Notes: generated by a model not told the origin, from the sequence alone. DNA of 38,909 nucleotides from an uncultured Actinomycetes bacterium (GCA_903884065.1 CAISDL010000071.1:1-38909), one strand, 5' to 3'. Positions 9,219 to 17,609 are shown, numbered from the stretch's first letter. A program made the numbers and translations.

Positions 9219-10307
9219 CTATACCCAGTCCCGCAACACGTCCTCGGTGTCCTCCCCCGGAGCCCGCGGCGCAGTGGGCTTGTCGGGCTGTGTGCGGGAG
9301 AACCGCGGGGCCGGCATCGGGAAGATCGAGCCGCCCTCGGTGTAGAAACCGTCGCGCTCGGTGTTGTGCGGTTCGGTCTCGATCTCTGCGAACGAGAGCA
9401 CCGGGGTGACGCACGCGTCGCTGCCGGTGAAGACCTCGGCCCAATGGTCGCGGTCATGGGAGAGGAAGGTCTCGGTGAAGATCGCCCGCAGTTCGGGCCA
9501 CCGGCTCACGTCGTTCTGGGCGGGCAGCGCGGCGGGGTCCAGGCCCAGCTTCTCCAGCAGTTCGGCGTAGAACTGCGGCTCGATGGAGCCGACGGCGACG
9601 TATCGGCCGTCGGCGCACTCATAGGTGTCGTAGTAGGGGGCGCCGGTGTCGAGCATGTTGGTGCCGCGGACATCGCTCCACAGTCCGGTGTGCCGGAAGG
9701 CGAACATCATCTGCGTCAACACGCTGGAGCCGTCGACCATCGCCGCGTCGATGACCTGCCCCTTACCGGAGCGCTCGCGCTCGTAGAGCGCCGACAGGAT
9801 GCCGACCAGCAGGAACATCGAGCCGCCACCGAAGTCGCCGGCCAGGTTCAGCGGCGGGACCGGGCGTTCGCCGGCTCGGCCGATGGCGTGCAGCACGCCG
9901 TTGAGCGAGATGTAGTTGATGTCGTGGCCGGACTGCTGGCTGCGCGGTCCGGTCTGGCCCCAGCCGGTCATCCGGCCATAGATCAGGCGCTCGTTGACCT
10001 TCGCGCAGTCCTGCGGGCCCAGGCCGAGACGCTCGGTGACGCCGGGGCGGAAACCCTCGATCAGCACGTCGGCTTTGGCGATCAGGCCGAGAACCAGCTC
10101 GCGGTCCTTCTCGCTCTTGAGGTCGGCGGTCACCGACCGGCGGTTGCGCATCAGATAGTCACCGCTGGGGCGGGGGTTGGGCACCTTGCTCGGCCGCTCG
10201 ACGCGCACCACGTCGGCGCCGAGGTCGCCGAGGATCATCGCGGCGTGCGGGCCGGGGCCGATGCCGGCCAGTTCGACCACACGCAGTCCGTGCAGAGGTC
10301 CCGCCAT
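9219..10307 (-). CDS. mcr: Alpha-methylacyl-CoA racemase (Rv1143-like)
   Basis: A 362-residue CoA-transferase family III enzyme that interconverts (2R)- and (2S)-2-methylacyl-CoA, needed for beta-oxidation of methyl-branched fatty acids and sterol side chains. The N-terminus [26 protein letters not shown] is nearly identical to my memory of M. tuberculosis Mcr. The catalytic His128 (SGHDINY) and Asp158 (AGDFGGG) correspond to His126 and Asp156 of the tuberculosis enzyme with a +2 offset. I placed the start at ATG 10307, which gives the family start MAGPL and has GAAGGG upstream; an in-frame codon at 10352 would add 15 unrelated residues. It heads the mcr-SDR-flavoprotein cluster and is divergent from a crotonase gene. 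Confidence 0.94.
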   Translation of the reverse strand: MAGPLHGLRVVELAGIGPGPHAAMILGDLGADVVRVERPSKVPNPRPSGDYLMRNRRSVTADLKSEKDRELVLGLIAKADVLIEGFRPGVTERLGLGPQDCAKVNERLIYGRMTGWGQTGPRSQQSGHDINYISLNGVLHAIGRAGERPVPPLNLAGDFGGGSMFLLVGILSALYERERSGKGQVIDAAMVDGSSVLTQMMFAFRHTGLWSDVRGTNMLDTGAPYYDTYECADGRYVAVGSIEPQFYAELLEKLGLDPAALPAQNDVSRWPELRAIFTETFLSHDRDHWAEVFTGSDACVTPVLSFAEIETEPHNTERDGFYTEGGSIFPMPAPRFSRTQPDKPTAPRAPGEDTEDVLRDWV

Positions 10308-10381
10308 GCGCTGTACCGCCCTTCGTGCCAGTGATGATCCCAAGTGGCGCACGCCCCCGGCGCGGGCCCGACAGACCTTTG

Positions 10382-10387
10382 TACCGT
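10382..10387 (+). promoter_or_regulatory. -10 element of crotonase gene (near-leaderless)
   Basis: TACCGT lies 8 nt before the GTG at 10396 and no Shine-Dalgarno sequence intervenes. The expected transcription start is within a base or two of the start codon. Confidence 0.5.
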
Positions 10388-10395
10388 GTTGACCC

Positions 10396-11196
10396 GTGCA
10401 GACCTACACCGGCATCGCCGACCTGACCGTCGCCCTCGAGGACCGCGTGCTGTCGGTGACCCTCAACCGGCCCGACAGCCTCAATTCGCTGACCACCCCC
10501 ATGCTGACCACACTCGCCGAGACCCTCGAGCGGGCGGCGGTCGATCCCGCGGTCAAAGTGGTGCGTCTCGGCGGCGCCGGGCGCGGATTCTGCTCTGGTG
10601 CGGGAATCAGCGCCGAAGACCAAGCGGCACAAGCGGCTTCGATCTCCATCGACGATCTGCTCGTGGCGGCCAACCGCGCCGTGCAGGCCATCGTCGCGCT
10701 GCCCAAACCGGTGGTGGCGGTGGTGCACGGACCGGCAGCGGGCGTCGGGGTGTCGCTGGCCCTGGCCAGCGATGTGGTCCTGGCATCGGAGAAGGCGTTC
10801 TTCATGCTCGCCTTCACCAAGATCGGGCTGATGCCCGACGGCGGTGCCACCGCCCTGGTGGCAGCGGCGGTGGGCCGGATCCGCGCGATGCGGATGGCAC
10901 TGCTCGCCGAACGCATCCCGGCCGCCGAGGCCCTCGGGTACGGCATGGTCAGCGCCGTCTATCCGCACGACGAACTGGAGGCCGCCGCAACCTCCGTCAT
11001 CGGGACACTCGCGGCGGGCCCGGCGGTATCCCTGCGGCTGACCAAGCAGGCGATCAACGCCACGACGCTGACCGAATTGGACGCGGCGATCGACCGCGAG
11101 ACCGAGGGCCAGCTGGTGCTGTTGAAGTCCCGCGACTTCGTCGAGGGCACCAAGGCATTTCAGCAGCGCCGCGCGCCGGGCTTCGCCGACGAGTAG
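10396..11196 (+). CDS. Enoyl-CoA hydratase/isomerase family protein (EchA10/EchA11-like)
   Basis: A 266-residue crotonase-fold protein at the position of M. tuberculosis echA10/echA11 (Rv1142c/Rv1141c). CoA-binding and oxyanion-hole features are present ([13 protein letters not shown] near residues 64-76 and [17 protein letters not shown] near 115-131). Both hydratase glutamates are missing: the usual GGGxEL is GVGVSL, and the usual PE is FTKIGL. An Asp in the MPDGG turn is placed as in PaaG-type enoyl-CoA isomerases. The enzyme is therefore more likely an isomerase or has another crotonase reaction than a classical hydratase. It is transcribed divergently from mcr from a near-leaderless GTG, and converges on the CPBP gene with abutting ends. 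Confidence 0.88.
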   Translation: MQTYTGIADLTVALEDRVLSVTLNRPDSLNSLTTPMLTTLAETLERAAVDPAVKVVRLGGAGRGFCSGAGISAEDQAAQAASISIDDLLVAANRAVQAIVALPKPVVAVVHGPAAGVGVSLALASDVVLASEKAFFMLAFTKIGLMPDGGATALVAAAVGRIRAMRMALLAERIPAAEALGYGMVSAVYPHDELEAAATSVIGTLAAGPAVSLRLTKQAINATTLTELDAAIDRETEGQLVLLKSRDFVEGTKAFQQRRAPGFADE

Positions 11197-11889
11197 CTAG
11201 AAACCGAAGACCAGTGGGAGCAGCAACACCATCATCAGCCCCCAGACCAGGTGGGTCAGGACAGGGGCCAGAACGCCGCCGGTGGCGCGGCGCTGCACAC
11301 CACACACGGTCCCCAGAATCAATCCGGCGAAGGCGAGCATCGGATTGCCGGTGGCGAAGGTCGCGGCCGCGTACAACACCGTGGAGATGAGTACCGGGTA
11401 GCAGCGGCCCAGCGCGGTGTAGAGCGCACCCCGGAAGAAAAGCTCCTCGGCGACGCCGTTGATCATCGCGATCAGGACGATCAGCAACTGGGGACCATGG
11501 CTGGTGTAGACCAGCACGCGGGTGATCGGCTCGGCGACCGCCGGGATGTCGCGCACCACCAGACCGCCCGCGAGAAAAATCGCGCCGAGCAGCACGCCCA
11601 TCGATGCCCCGATGATCACCGGGCGGGCCGCGGTATCGCGCCAGGTGGTCCGGCCCAGGTGCAGCGGCCCGGAGAGCAGGGCACCCAGCGTCCACACCAC
11701 TGCCAGCGTCAGCGTCAGCCAGTAGAACGACGCGTCGCCCGGGGGCCGGGTCAGGGAGTAGGCCATCAACGCTGCGCCGGCCACCAGCACCACGCAGACA
11801 ACCAGCCGGCGGCGGCGCACTACTGACGGCGATTCCTGGTGCGGCGAAGCCTCTTTGGTGGCCACCGCACGGATGTGGTCGATGCGCAT
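11197..11889 (-). CDS. CPBP family intramembrane metalloprotease
   Basis: A 230-residue multi-spanning membrane protein of the CPBP (Abi/Rce1-type) family. It has about six to seven hydrophobic segments after a basic cytosolic N-terminus. The conserved EExxxR motif is present as EELFFRG at about residue 137, preceded by INGVA, and the second motif region FATGNPMLAFAGLILGTV and the terminal APVLTHLVWG (motif with the conserved His) follow. It probably cleaves membrane proteins; substrate unknown. By position it may correspond to Rv1140. I chose ATG 11889 over GTG 11898: a TACGGT -10 lies exactly 7 nt before the ATG, and the GTG would sit inside that hexamer, so the transcript is probably leaderless. 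Confidence 0.85.
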   Translation of the reverse strand: MRIDHIRAVATKEASPHQESPSVVRRRRLVVCVVLVAGAALMAYSLTRPPGDASFYWLTLTLAVVWTLGALLSGPLHLGRTTWRDTAARPVIIGASMGVLLGAIFLAGGLVVRDIPAVAEPITRVLVYTSHGPQLLIVLIAMINGVAEELFFRGALYTALGRCYPVLISTVLYAAATFATGNPMLAFAGLILGTVCGVQRRATGGVLAPVLTHLVWGLMMVLLLPLVFGF

Positions 11890-11896
11890 CCTGATC

Positions 11897-11902
11897 ACCG
11901 TA
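11897..11902 (-). promoter_or_regulatory. -10 element of CPBP gene, decides the start codon
   Basis: TACGGT on the minus strand, 7 nt before ATG 11889. The alternative in-frame GTG at 11898-11896 overlaps the hexamer and so could not be on a transcript from this promoter. Confidence 0.6.
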
Positions 11903-11956
11903 CGAAATAAAGCCGCCGGAATCGATGACGCAAGACTGACGTCACCGTGCGTGACC

Positions 11957-13987
11957 TCACACCTTCGAGTAGGTGACTTCGGTGCGGTTTTTGGCCGGCC
12001 TCAGGGTGGAGGGCATCGGGATATCCCCCCATGGGGTCACGAGCTTGAAGGATGTCAGGTCACCGGATGCCGTGGGCATCACGGACTCGGCCGACCCGAA
12101 TCCGGTGTCACCGGAGGAGAGGCGGGTGAACACCGAACCCACCGGAGGGACCTCGCCGACGCTGCCCTGGGTGACCTTGGTGACCATGATGGCTTCGCTG
12201 TGGATGCCGAACGCGTCCCATTGATTCGCGACGTCGGCATCGACCGACCCGACCTTGTTTCCGGCCGAATCGTAAACATCGAACTGCTGATAACCCTGGA
12301 TCTGGACGTCCCTGGGGGGAAGTCCGTTGACCCCGCTGGGCACAAGGGCCGACACGGGAACGAAGACGTAGCCGCCGGCCCCCGAGTACGGCCAGGTGGC
12401 CGGAGATGCCGATGCGTCGATCAGCGTGAGGGCGCTCTGGCTGACGACACCGTTATTCACCTGGATCATCGAGACCTGGTCACCGGATGGAGAGGGCAGC
12501 GACGAGTAGAGGAGGAAAACATCGTCGGTTCCGGTGTAGATCACGTTGTAGACCGTGCCGACGGGTGGCACCTGGCCCGGGGCTGTGCCGACATTGATTC
12601 CGTCGTTCGCGGTCACCATGACCGCCTGGGTGTAGGTACCGATGATGTCTGCCGTGGTGGTGAAAACTCCGTCGAAGTCACCCACCGGGTTGCCGGCCGA
12701 GTCGTAGACGCTGAAGGTCTGATGCCCTTGCACGGTGCTGAACAGGGGCAGGACTCCGCTTATCGCAGTGAGGATTTCGGCGTCGGGTGCGGCCGGCGCG
12801 ATGCTGAAGCCATTGCCGAGCACTATCGGTCTGTTGTCCACGGTGTGGTCGGCGATCCCTTTGGCACCGTCGAACGTTACGGCCACCGGGAGATCCCCGA
12901 GCGGAGTCGTGATGGTGAACGACACCACGTCACCGGACGGCGTGGGCATGGCGGAATACGACAAGCCGATGGGTCCGAGTTGGAAGTTGGTGATCAACGA
13001 GCCCACCGGCGGTTGTTGCCCGACGGCGACACCCACGTTGTTTCCATCGTTGGACGTGACGAGAAGTGCGGTGTACGGGAGCCCGGTGCCCCTGCTGACC
13101 AGCGCGCCGAACGTTCCCACTCGCGCGTCGGTATTCGGGTCGACGGCGTTGAACTCCTGCCGACCCTGCATCAGGGTCGGCGCACCCGGCAGGTACGTCC
13201 AGCGGCCGTAGAAGGAAGTGATGTCCTTGATGGAACCGGGTACCAGATCAAGGCCGTTGACATGAAGCGTCGGGGTCACGGTCGCCGGGCTCGGGGGGAC
13301 GGGGTTGAGTGCTGAAAGGGTGAGCATCACCCCCATCTGAAGCACGGCGGTCAGGGCGAGGGCCACGACAGTGACGGTCGTTTCGAGATCCGACGTCGTC
13401 GCTTGGGGCGCGTTGTAGGCGGTCAACGTCGAGCGTGCCGGCGATGCGCTCGCCGACGACGGCGCGGTGACCGGTGACACCGACGGCGGCGTGGAGACAG
13501 CGGCCACGGCGAACGCCGGCTTCGCTGCAACGACCACGGCCGTCGGGTTCGCCTGCGGGACCACCACTTCGGCAGCGGCAGGTGCGTCGTCCACGACGAC
13601 GGGGGCTGCCGCGTCGAGGGCGTCACGCGTCGGCGCCGATGCCGTGCGTCCCCGGCGCGACGACGGGGGGTCACGGTCGGCGCTTCCGGCTGCCACCTCG
13701 GGCGCCACCTCGTCGGCTGCATCGGCGCCGGACCGGGCCGACGCCGCGGCACGGGGTGACGTCGACGGGGCGCTCGAGACAGCCGCTCTCGGCGACCGCC
13801 TGCCCTGGACCGACCCCCGGGCCGATTCCGACGACGCGGGACCGGCGGACGCGCTGTCGCCACCAGACGGCGAGTTCGCAGAACCTGTGTCCGCCGCGGC
13901 GATCCCGCCACCGGCCAAAAGCGTGACACCTACCCCGAGAGCGACTGCCAGCCCACGCACGTGGCCGACATGTCTCGAGGCGCTCAT
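11957..13987 (-). CDS. Exported protein with a threefold repeated beta-rich domain
   Basis: A 676-residue protein I cannot assign to a named family. It has a mycobacterial exoprotein-type signal sequence (RHVGHVRGLAVALGVG..., cleavage after about GIAAA, residue 31), then a long Ala/Ser/Pro-rich low-complexity linker to about residue 200, a hydrophobic segment at 204-227, and then three copies of a domain of about 95 residues spaced about 145 apart (274-367, 420-515, 564-657). Each copy starts QGxQxF, continues with VYDSAGNxVG, has a (T/N)DGxNVG or similar turn, PPVGxxxT, and ends MPTxSGD with a TPxGD(L/I)P strand. It is probably anchored or secreted at the cell surface. Its ATGA start overlaps the stop of the gamma carbonic anhydrase gene, so the two are translationally coupled. 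Function unknown. Confidence 0.85.
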   Translation of the reverse strand: MSASRHVGHVRGLAVALGVGVTLLAGGGIAAADTGSANSPSGGDSASAGPASSESARGSVQGRRSPRAAVSSAPSTSPRAAASARSGADAADEVAPEVAAGSADRDPPSSRRGRTASAPTRDALDAAAPVVVDDAPAAAEVVVPQANPTAVVVAAKPAFAVAAVSTPPSVSPVTAPSSASASPARSTLTAYNAPQATTSDLETTVTVVALALTAVLQMGVMLTLSALNPVPPSPATVTPTLHVNGLDLVPGSIKDITSFYGRWTYLPGAPTLMQGRQEFNAVDPNTDARVGTFGALVSRGTGLPYTALLVTSNDGNNVGVAVGQQPPVGSLITNFQLGPIGLSYSAMPTPSGDVVSFTITTPLGDLPVAVTFDGAKGIADHTVDNRPIVLGNGFSIAPAAPDAEILTAISGVLPLFSTVQGHQTFSVYDSAGNPVGDFDGVFTTTADIIGTYTQAVMVTANDGINVGTAPGQVPPVGTVYNVIYTGTDDVFLLYSSLPSPSGDQVSMIQVNNGVVSQSALTLIDASASPATWPYSGAGGYVFVPVSALVPSGVNGLPPRDVQIQGYQQFDVYDSAGNKVGSVDADVANQWDAFGIHSEAIMVTKVTQGSVGEVPPVGSVFTRLSSGDTGFGSAESVMPTASGDLTSFKLVTPWGDIPMPSTLRPAKNRTEVTYSKV
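12017..13168 (-). repeat. Three in-gene domain repeats (protein-level)
   Basis: Protein repeats at nucleotides 12887-13168, 12443-12730 and 12017-12298, all minus strand, spaced 438 and 432 bp. Repeats 2 and 3 are closest (QGHQTFSVYDSAGNPVG against QGYQQFDVYDSAGNKVG). They are diverged at DNA level, so the duplications are old. Confidence 0.8.
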
Positions 13988-14532
13988 TGATCGCCGACGA
14001 TCACTGCTTCGCGGTGCAGGTCGGCAAGGTGCTCATAAACAGTGGCGTTGTGGCGGCTCGCGGTCACTTCGGCGTCGCTCAGTTCGCGGCGCACCCGTCC
14101 AGGCACCCCTGCCACCAAAGACCGCGGCGGAATCACCACCCCCTGGGGGATCAACGCCCCGGCCGCAACCAGCGACCCGGCTCCGATCACCGCACCGTTG
14201 AGCACGATGGCGCCCATCCCGATCAGGCAGCCGTCCTCGATCGTGCAGCCGTGCAGGACCGCGTTGTGCCCGACGCTGACCCCGGCACCGACCCGCACCG
14301 GGTATTCGGGATCCACGTGCACCGTCACCCCGTCCTGGATGTTGGTGCCCACGCCTATCTCGATCGGCTCGGCCTCGGCCCGCAAGGTCGCCGAGTACCA
14401 GACACTGGCCCGCGCGGCGAGCCTGACCTGACCGATCAGTGTGGCGTTGGAAGCCACCCAGGCGCCGGCATCCACCTCGGGGCGATGGCCGCGTACCGCC
14501 AGAATCAGTGGACCGCCGCCGTCTTCAGCCAT
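13984..14532 (-). CDS. Gamma-class carbonic anhydrase family protein
   Basis: A 182-residue left-handed beta-helix protein built from hexapeptide repeats (for example ASNATLIGQVRLAARASVWYSATL). The three zinc ligands of gamma carbonic anhydrases are present with family spacing: His72 (TVHVD), His89 (VGHN) and His94 (VLHG). It likely forms a trimer that binds zinc or iron and may hydrate CO2, although many family members (PaaY, YrdA) have other or unknown roles. It lacks a signal peptide. A TAGAGT hexamer lies 6 nt before the ATG, so the transcript is probably leaderless. The stop overlaps the start of the downstream exported repeat protein by four bases, an unexpected pairing of a cytosolic enzyme with a surface protein. 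Confidence 0.9.
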   Translation of the reverse strand: MAEDGGGPLILAVRGHRPEVDAGAWVASNATLIGQVRLAARASVWYSATLRAEAEPIEIGVGTNIQDGVTVHVDPEYPVRVGAGVSVGHNAVLHGCTIEDGCLIGMGAIVLNGAVIGAGSLVAAGALIPQGVVIPPRSLVAGVPGRVRRELSDAEVTASRHNATVYEHLADLHREAVIVGDQ

Positions 14533-14538
14533 GTCGTC

Positions 14539-14544
14539 ACTCTA
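14539..14544 (-). promoter_or_regulatory. -10 element of gamma carbonic anhydrase gene (leaderless)
   Basis: TAGAGT on the minus strand, 6 nt before the ATG at 14532, with no Shine-Dalgarno sequence between. Confidence 0.6.
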
Positions 14545-14595
14545 AGGGTATTCACAGCAACTTGCTAACCAGGGTCGTCGGCATCATCCGGCGTT

Positions 14596-14625
14596 TTGGG
14601 TAACGAAACGTCCCCCGTTTACGAT
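14596..14625 (+). promoter_or_regulatory. Candidate promoter of fasciclin gene
   Basis: TTGGGT (14596-14601), an 18-bp spacer and TACGAT (14620-14625). The expected start near 14632 gives a leader of about 45 nt that carries AGGAG before the GTG, so this gene is leadered, unlike its divergent neighbour. Confidence 0.45.
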
Positions 14626-14676
14626 TCCACAGGCGTTGCGGTCTTCGCCGCACGACGAGAACCAGGAGAAGTTCAC

Positions 14677-15576
14677 GTGAGCACTCGTAGCAAAACCCTC
14701 GGTCTGGCCGCAGCCATCGCCGCGATCGCCGTCGCCGTGCCGACCGCCTACGCAGATCCGTCGCCGACTCCGGAGCCCACCCCCGCCCCGGCGCCGGCGC
14801 CGGCACCGGCCCCCGTGTCGCCCGCCGGGCCCGTCCCGACCTCGACCAAGGTGCCCGACCCGCAGGGTTCCGGCTGTGACGCCTACCGCAAGAAGGTGCC
14901 GACCGGCCCGGGCTCCATCGAATCGATGGCGCTGCAGACCGGCTCCGAGGCACTGGCCAGCAACCCTGACCTGAGCACCTTCAGCGGCCTCATCTCGGGC
15001 AAGCTCAACCCCGACATCAACATCGTCAACGTCCTCGACGGCGGCCCCTACGTGGTCTTCGCACCGACCGACGAAGCCTTCGCCAAGCTGGATCCGGCCA
15101 CCCTGGCGACGCTCAAGAGCGACCCGGTCGTGCTGCTGCCGACGCTCTTCTACCACATGGTGCTGGGGTACCTCGGGCCCAACGACGTGCAGGGCAAGAT
15201 GCCGACCCAGGACGGCCGGACGGTGAACGTCGTGGGCAAGGGCGGCGACGTCAAGGTCAACGACGCCAAGCTGGTCTGCGCCTACACCGCGCACGGCGCC
15301 TACATCTACATGATCGACACCGTGCTGACCCCGCCGACGCCGGCCGCCGAGGCGGGTACGTCCGCCACGACGAGTTCCACGTCGACCACGTCGACCGCGG
15401 CGACTTCCACGACTGCCGCGACCACCACGACCGAGGCGACCCCGGCGTCTGAGACACCGGCCACCACATCGGCGACACCGGCGCCGAGCACCGCTGCCAG
15501 CGAATCGGCCGCGACGGCTTCGGCCACCCCGACCGCATCGACTGCCCCGACGACGACCGCCACGCCGGCGGCCTGA
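14677..15576 (+). CDS. Exported fasciclin (FAS1) domain protein, MPT70/MPT83-like
   Basis: A 299-residue secreted protein. A Sec signal peptide (SKTLGLAAAIAAIAVAVPTAYA, cleavage near residue 26) has no lipobox Cys, so it resembles secreted MPT70 more than lipoprotein MPT83. A Pro/Ala-rich spacer follows to about residue 55. The FAS1 domain spans about 80-215, with NPDLSTFSGLI, the H1-type motif GPYVVFAPTDEAFAKL, TLFYHMVLGYL and AYIYMIDTVLTPP. The last 80 residues are a Thr/Ser/Ala-rich tail, a likely substrate for O-mannosylation. FAS1 domains mediate adhesion to matrix or cell surfaces. I chose GTG 14677 because AGGAG lies 7-8 bases upstream and the signal peptide begins there. Confidence 0.92.
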   Translation: MSTRSKTLGLAAAIAAIAVAVPTAYADPSPTPEPTPAPAPAPAPAPVSPAGPVPTSTKVPDPQGSGCDAYRKKVPTGPGSIESMALQTGSEALASNPDLSTFSGLISGKLNPDINIVNVLDGGPYVVFAPTDEAFAKLDPATLATLKSDPVVLLPTLFYHMVLGYLGPNDVQGKMPTQDGRTVNVVGKGGDVKVNDAKLVCAYTAHGAYIYMIDTVLTPPTPAAEAGTSATTSSTSTTSTAATSTTAATTTTEATPASETPATTSATPAPSTAASESAATASATPTASTAPTTTATPAA

Positions 15577-15590
15577 CCGCCGACCGGCGG
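15577..15590. terminator. Weak candidate hairpin between fasciclin and crotonase genes
   Basis: CCGCC (15577-15581) and GGCGG (15586-15590) pair around GACC, immediately after the fasciclin stop codon and between convergent genes. The stem is short and has no U-tract, so support is limited. Confidence 0.3.
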
Positions 15591-15595
15591 GCGGC

Positions 15596-16393
15596 CTACC
15601 GGGCCTTCCAGACCGGTGCGCGCTTCTGGGCGAACGCCATGGGTCCTTCCATGGCGTCCTCCGAGGTGAACACCGTGCGCATTTCGCGATTGGACCGCTT
15701 CCACGAGCCTGACTCGGCGGTGATGGCTCCCTCGTCGACACCGAGTGCGACGCGCTTGCTGGCCTGCACAGCCAGTGGCGCGTTGACGGTGATCCGTTCG
15801 GCGAGGGCCAGCGCGGCCTCCAGAACGGTCCCGTCGGGCACCACCTGGTTGATCAGACCCCACCGGGCCGCCTCGTCGGCGCTGATCGGCTCGCCGGTGA
15901 CCAGCAGTTGCATGGCCACCTTGCGGGGCAACTGATCGACGATGCGGAACACGCCGCCGGCCGCTGCGATCAGCCCGCGCTTGACCTCGGGCAGCCCGAA
16001 CTGGGCACTGGACTGCGCGACCACCAGATCGCTGGCCAATGCCAGTTCGGTACCGCCGCCCAGAGCGGTTCCGTTCACGGCGGCGATAATCGGCTTGTCG
16101 ATGAAGTGCTGCACGTAACCGGCGAAGCCCCACTCCGGGTGATCCGGGTGGAAGATGTTCTCCCCGCGCGAGATCGCCTTGAGGTCGGCCCCGGCACAGA
16201 ATGATTTGTCACCGGCGCCGGTGATCACGACGGCCCGGATCTCGGGGTCGTCCTGCGCGCGCTGTAGCGCGTCGCCGACGCCGATGCTCACCGCCTGGTT
16301 GACCGCGTTGCGCGCGTCGGGCCGGTTGATGGTGACGATCAGGGTGTTGCCCCGGCGCTCGGTGAGAGCGCCGGGGGCATCAGACACTGGCAT
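15596..16393 (-). CDS. Enoyl-CoA hydratase, crotonase family
   Basis: A 265-residue crotonase with both catalytic glutamates of enoyl-CoA hydratases: Glu116 in LGGGTELALASDL and Glu136 in LPEVKRGL. The oxyanion-hole loop SFCAGADLKAI is at residues 64-74. It should hydrate trans-2-enoyl-CoA to 3-hydroxyacyl-CoA. It follows the thiolase gene by 2 bp (16394-16395), so the pair forms one operon able to do two beta-oxidation steps. By position it corresponds to M. tuberculosis Rv1136, which I recall as a fragment of about 113 residues; here the gene is full length. The start is ATG at 16393, directly after the thiolase stop. Confidence 0.93.
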   Translation of the reverse strand: MPVSDAPGALTERRGNTLIVTINRPDARNAVNQAVSIGVGDALQRAQDDPEIRAVVITGAGDKSFCAGADLKAISRGENIFHPDHPEWGFAGYVQHFIDKPIIAAVNGTALGGGTELALASDLVVAQSSAQFGLPEVKRGLIAAAGGVFRIVDQLPRKVAMQLLVTGEPISADEAARWGLINQVVPDGTVLEAALALAERITVNAPLAVQASKRVALGVDEGAITAESGSWKRSNREMRTVFTSEDAMEGPMAFAQKRAPVWKAR

Positions 16394-16395
16394 CT

Positions 16396-17541
16396 CTAGA
16401 GCAGCTCGAGGATCGTGGCGTTGGCCTGGCCGCCGCCTTCACACATGGTCTGCAGGCCGTAGCGAATGTTGTTGTCCCGCATGTGGTAGAGGAGCGTGGT
16501 CATGATGCGCGCACCCGAACCGCCGAGCGGGTGGCCCAGCGCGATGGCCCCGCCGTTGGGGTTGAGCTTCGTCTCGTCGGCGCCGATCTCCTTGAGCCAG
16601 GCCATCGGAACCGGGGCGAACGCCTCGTTGACCTCGAAGACGCCGATATCGGACAGGCTCAGTCCGGAACGCTGCAACGCCTTCTGGGTGGCCGGGATCG
16701 GCGCGGAGAGCATCATCACCGGATCTGCACCGGCCAGCACGGCGGTGTGCACGCGGGCAAGCGGCTTGAGCCCCAGCGACTTCGCCTTCTCCGCCGACAT
16801 GAACAGCAGCGCGCCCGAACCGTCGGAGATCTGCGAGGAGTTGCCGGCGTGGATCACACCGTCCTCGGAGAACGCCGGCTTGAGCTGGCCCATCTTCTCC
16901 AGGGTCGTGCCGCGGCGGATGCCCTCATCCTTGAGCACAACGTTGCCGTCGGCGTCCTTGATGCCGACGATCTGATCGTCGAACGCGCCCGCATCCTGCG
17001 CCGCGCCGGCCTTTTCGTGCGAATCGAGGGAGAACTGGTCGAGCATGGTGCGGCTCAGGTCCCACTTCTTGGCCATCATCTCCGCGCCGATGCCCTGATT
17101 GGGCGAGCGGGTGTAGCGGGCTTTGAAGTTCGCCGAATAGGGGTTACCGCCGTTGGCCAGCGAGGCGCCCATCGGGGTTCGAGACATGGACTCCACACCG
17201 CCGGCGACGACGACGTCGTAGTGGCCGGCCACCACACCGGCCGCGGCGAAGTGCACCGACTGCTGGCTGGAACCGCACTGACGGTCCACCGTCACGCCCG
17301 GAATGGTCTCCGGCCAACCGGCGGTGAGCACCGCGGTGCGGGCGATGTCGAGGGCCTGTTCACCGGCCTGCATGACGCAACCCCAGATCACGTCGTCGAT
17401 GATCCCGGGGTCGACCCCGGCGCGCTCGACCAGGCCGTTGAGCACCTGCGCCGACAACTCAGCCGGGTGCACGCCGGACAGTCCGCCGTTGCGCTTGCCG
17501 ACCGGTGCGCGCACAGCCTCGACGATTACCGCTTCCGCCAT
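16396..17541 (-). CDS. Acetyl-CoA acyltransferase (thiolase), FadA5/FadA6-like
   Basis: A 381-residue degradative-type thiolase that cleaves 3-ketoacyl-CoA to acetyl-CoA and a shortened acyl-CoA. The nucleophile Cys89 lies in VDRQCGSSQQ, His337 in GGAIALGHPLGGSGAR, and the second Cys367 in MCEGGGQA; NEAF is also conserved. The sequence resembles actinobacterial steroid thiolases (FadA5/FadA6), so a branched or steroid-derived substrate is plausible but not proven. It starts at ATG 17541 with AAGGAG upstream. By position it corresponds to the short M. tuberculosis Rv1135A; here it is complete. It is co-transcribed with the hydratase, and its promoter carries a palindromic operator candidate. 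Confidence 0.93.
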   Translation of the reverse strand: MAEAVIVEAVRAPVGKRNGGLSGVHPAELSAQVLNGLVERAGVDPGIIDDVIWGCVMQAGEQALDIARTAVLTAGWPETIPGVTVDRQCGSSQQSVHFAAAGVVAGHYDVVVAGGVESMSRTPMGASLANGGNPYSANFKARYTRSPNQGIGAEMMAKKWDLSRTMLDQFSLDSHEKAGAAQDAGAFDDQIVGIKDADGNVVLKDEGIRRGTTLEKMGQLKPAFSEDGVIHAGNSSQISDGSGALLFMSAEKAKSLGLKPLARVHTAVLAGADPVMMLSAPIPATQKALQRSGLSLSDIGVFEVNEAFAPVPMAWLKEIGADETKLNPNGGAIALGHPLGGSGARIMTTLLYHMRDNNIRYGLQTMCEGGGQANATILELL

Positions 17542-17579
17542 CGACTTCTCCTTAGTTCTTCAGATGGGTGACACCGACG

Positions 17580-17609
17580 ATTCTGACAACCAACCAACCG
17601 TTTGGTCAA
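17580..17609 (-). promoter_or_regulatory. Candidate promoter of thiolase-hydratase operon
   Basis: On the minus strand TTGACC (17609-17604), an 18-bp spacer and CAGAAT (17585-17580) form a plausible SigA-type promoter. The operator candidate occupies its spacer. Confidence 0.45.

Noticed and set aside
9182..9457. N-terminal extension of the HSD10-like SDR into mcr
   Set aside because: No match in the family, overlaps mcr coding, and GGAAGG plus GTG 9181 gives the correct Rossmann start.
8727..10334. Plus-strand open frame of 535 codons antisense to mcr and the SDR
   Set aside because: High-GC shadow frame; the minus strand encodes clear enzyme families with catalytic residues, and this frame has no domain-like sequence.
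10308..10352. Fifteen-codon N-terminal extension of mcr
   Set aside because: Family proteins start at MAGPL, and the extension would overlap the crotonase promoter region; GAAGGG supports ATG 10307.
11890..11898. GTG 11898 as start of the CPBP gene
   Set aside because: It lies inside the TACGGT hexamer that fits a leaderless start at ATG 11889.
11855..13315. Plus-strand open frame of 486 codons antisense to the triple-repeat protein
   Set aside because: Composition is His/Arg/Gly/Asp-rich as expected from an antisense frame of a Pro/Val/Ser-rich gene; no homology recognised.
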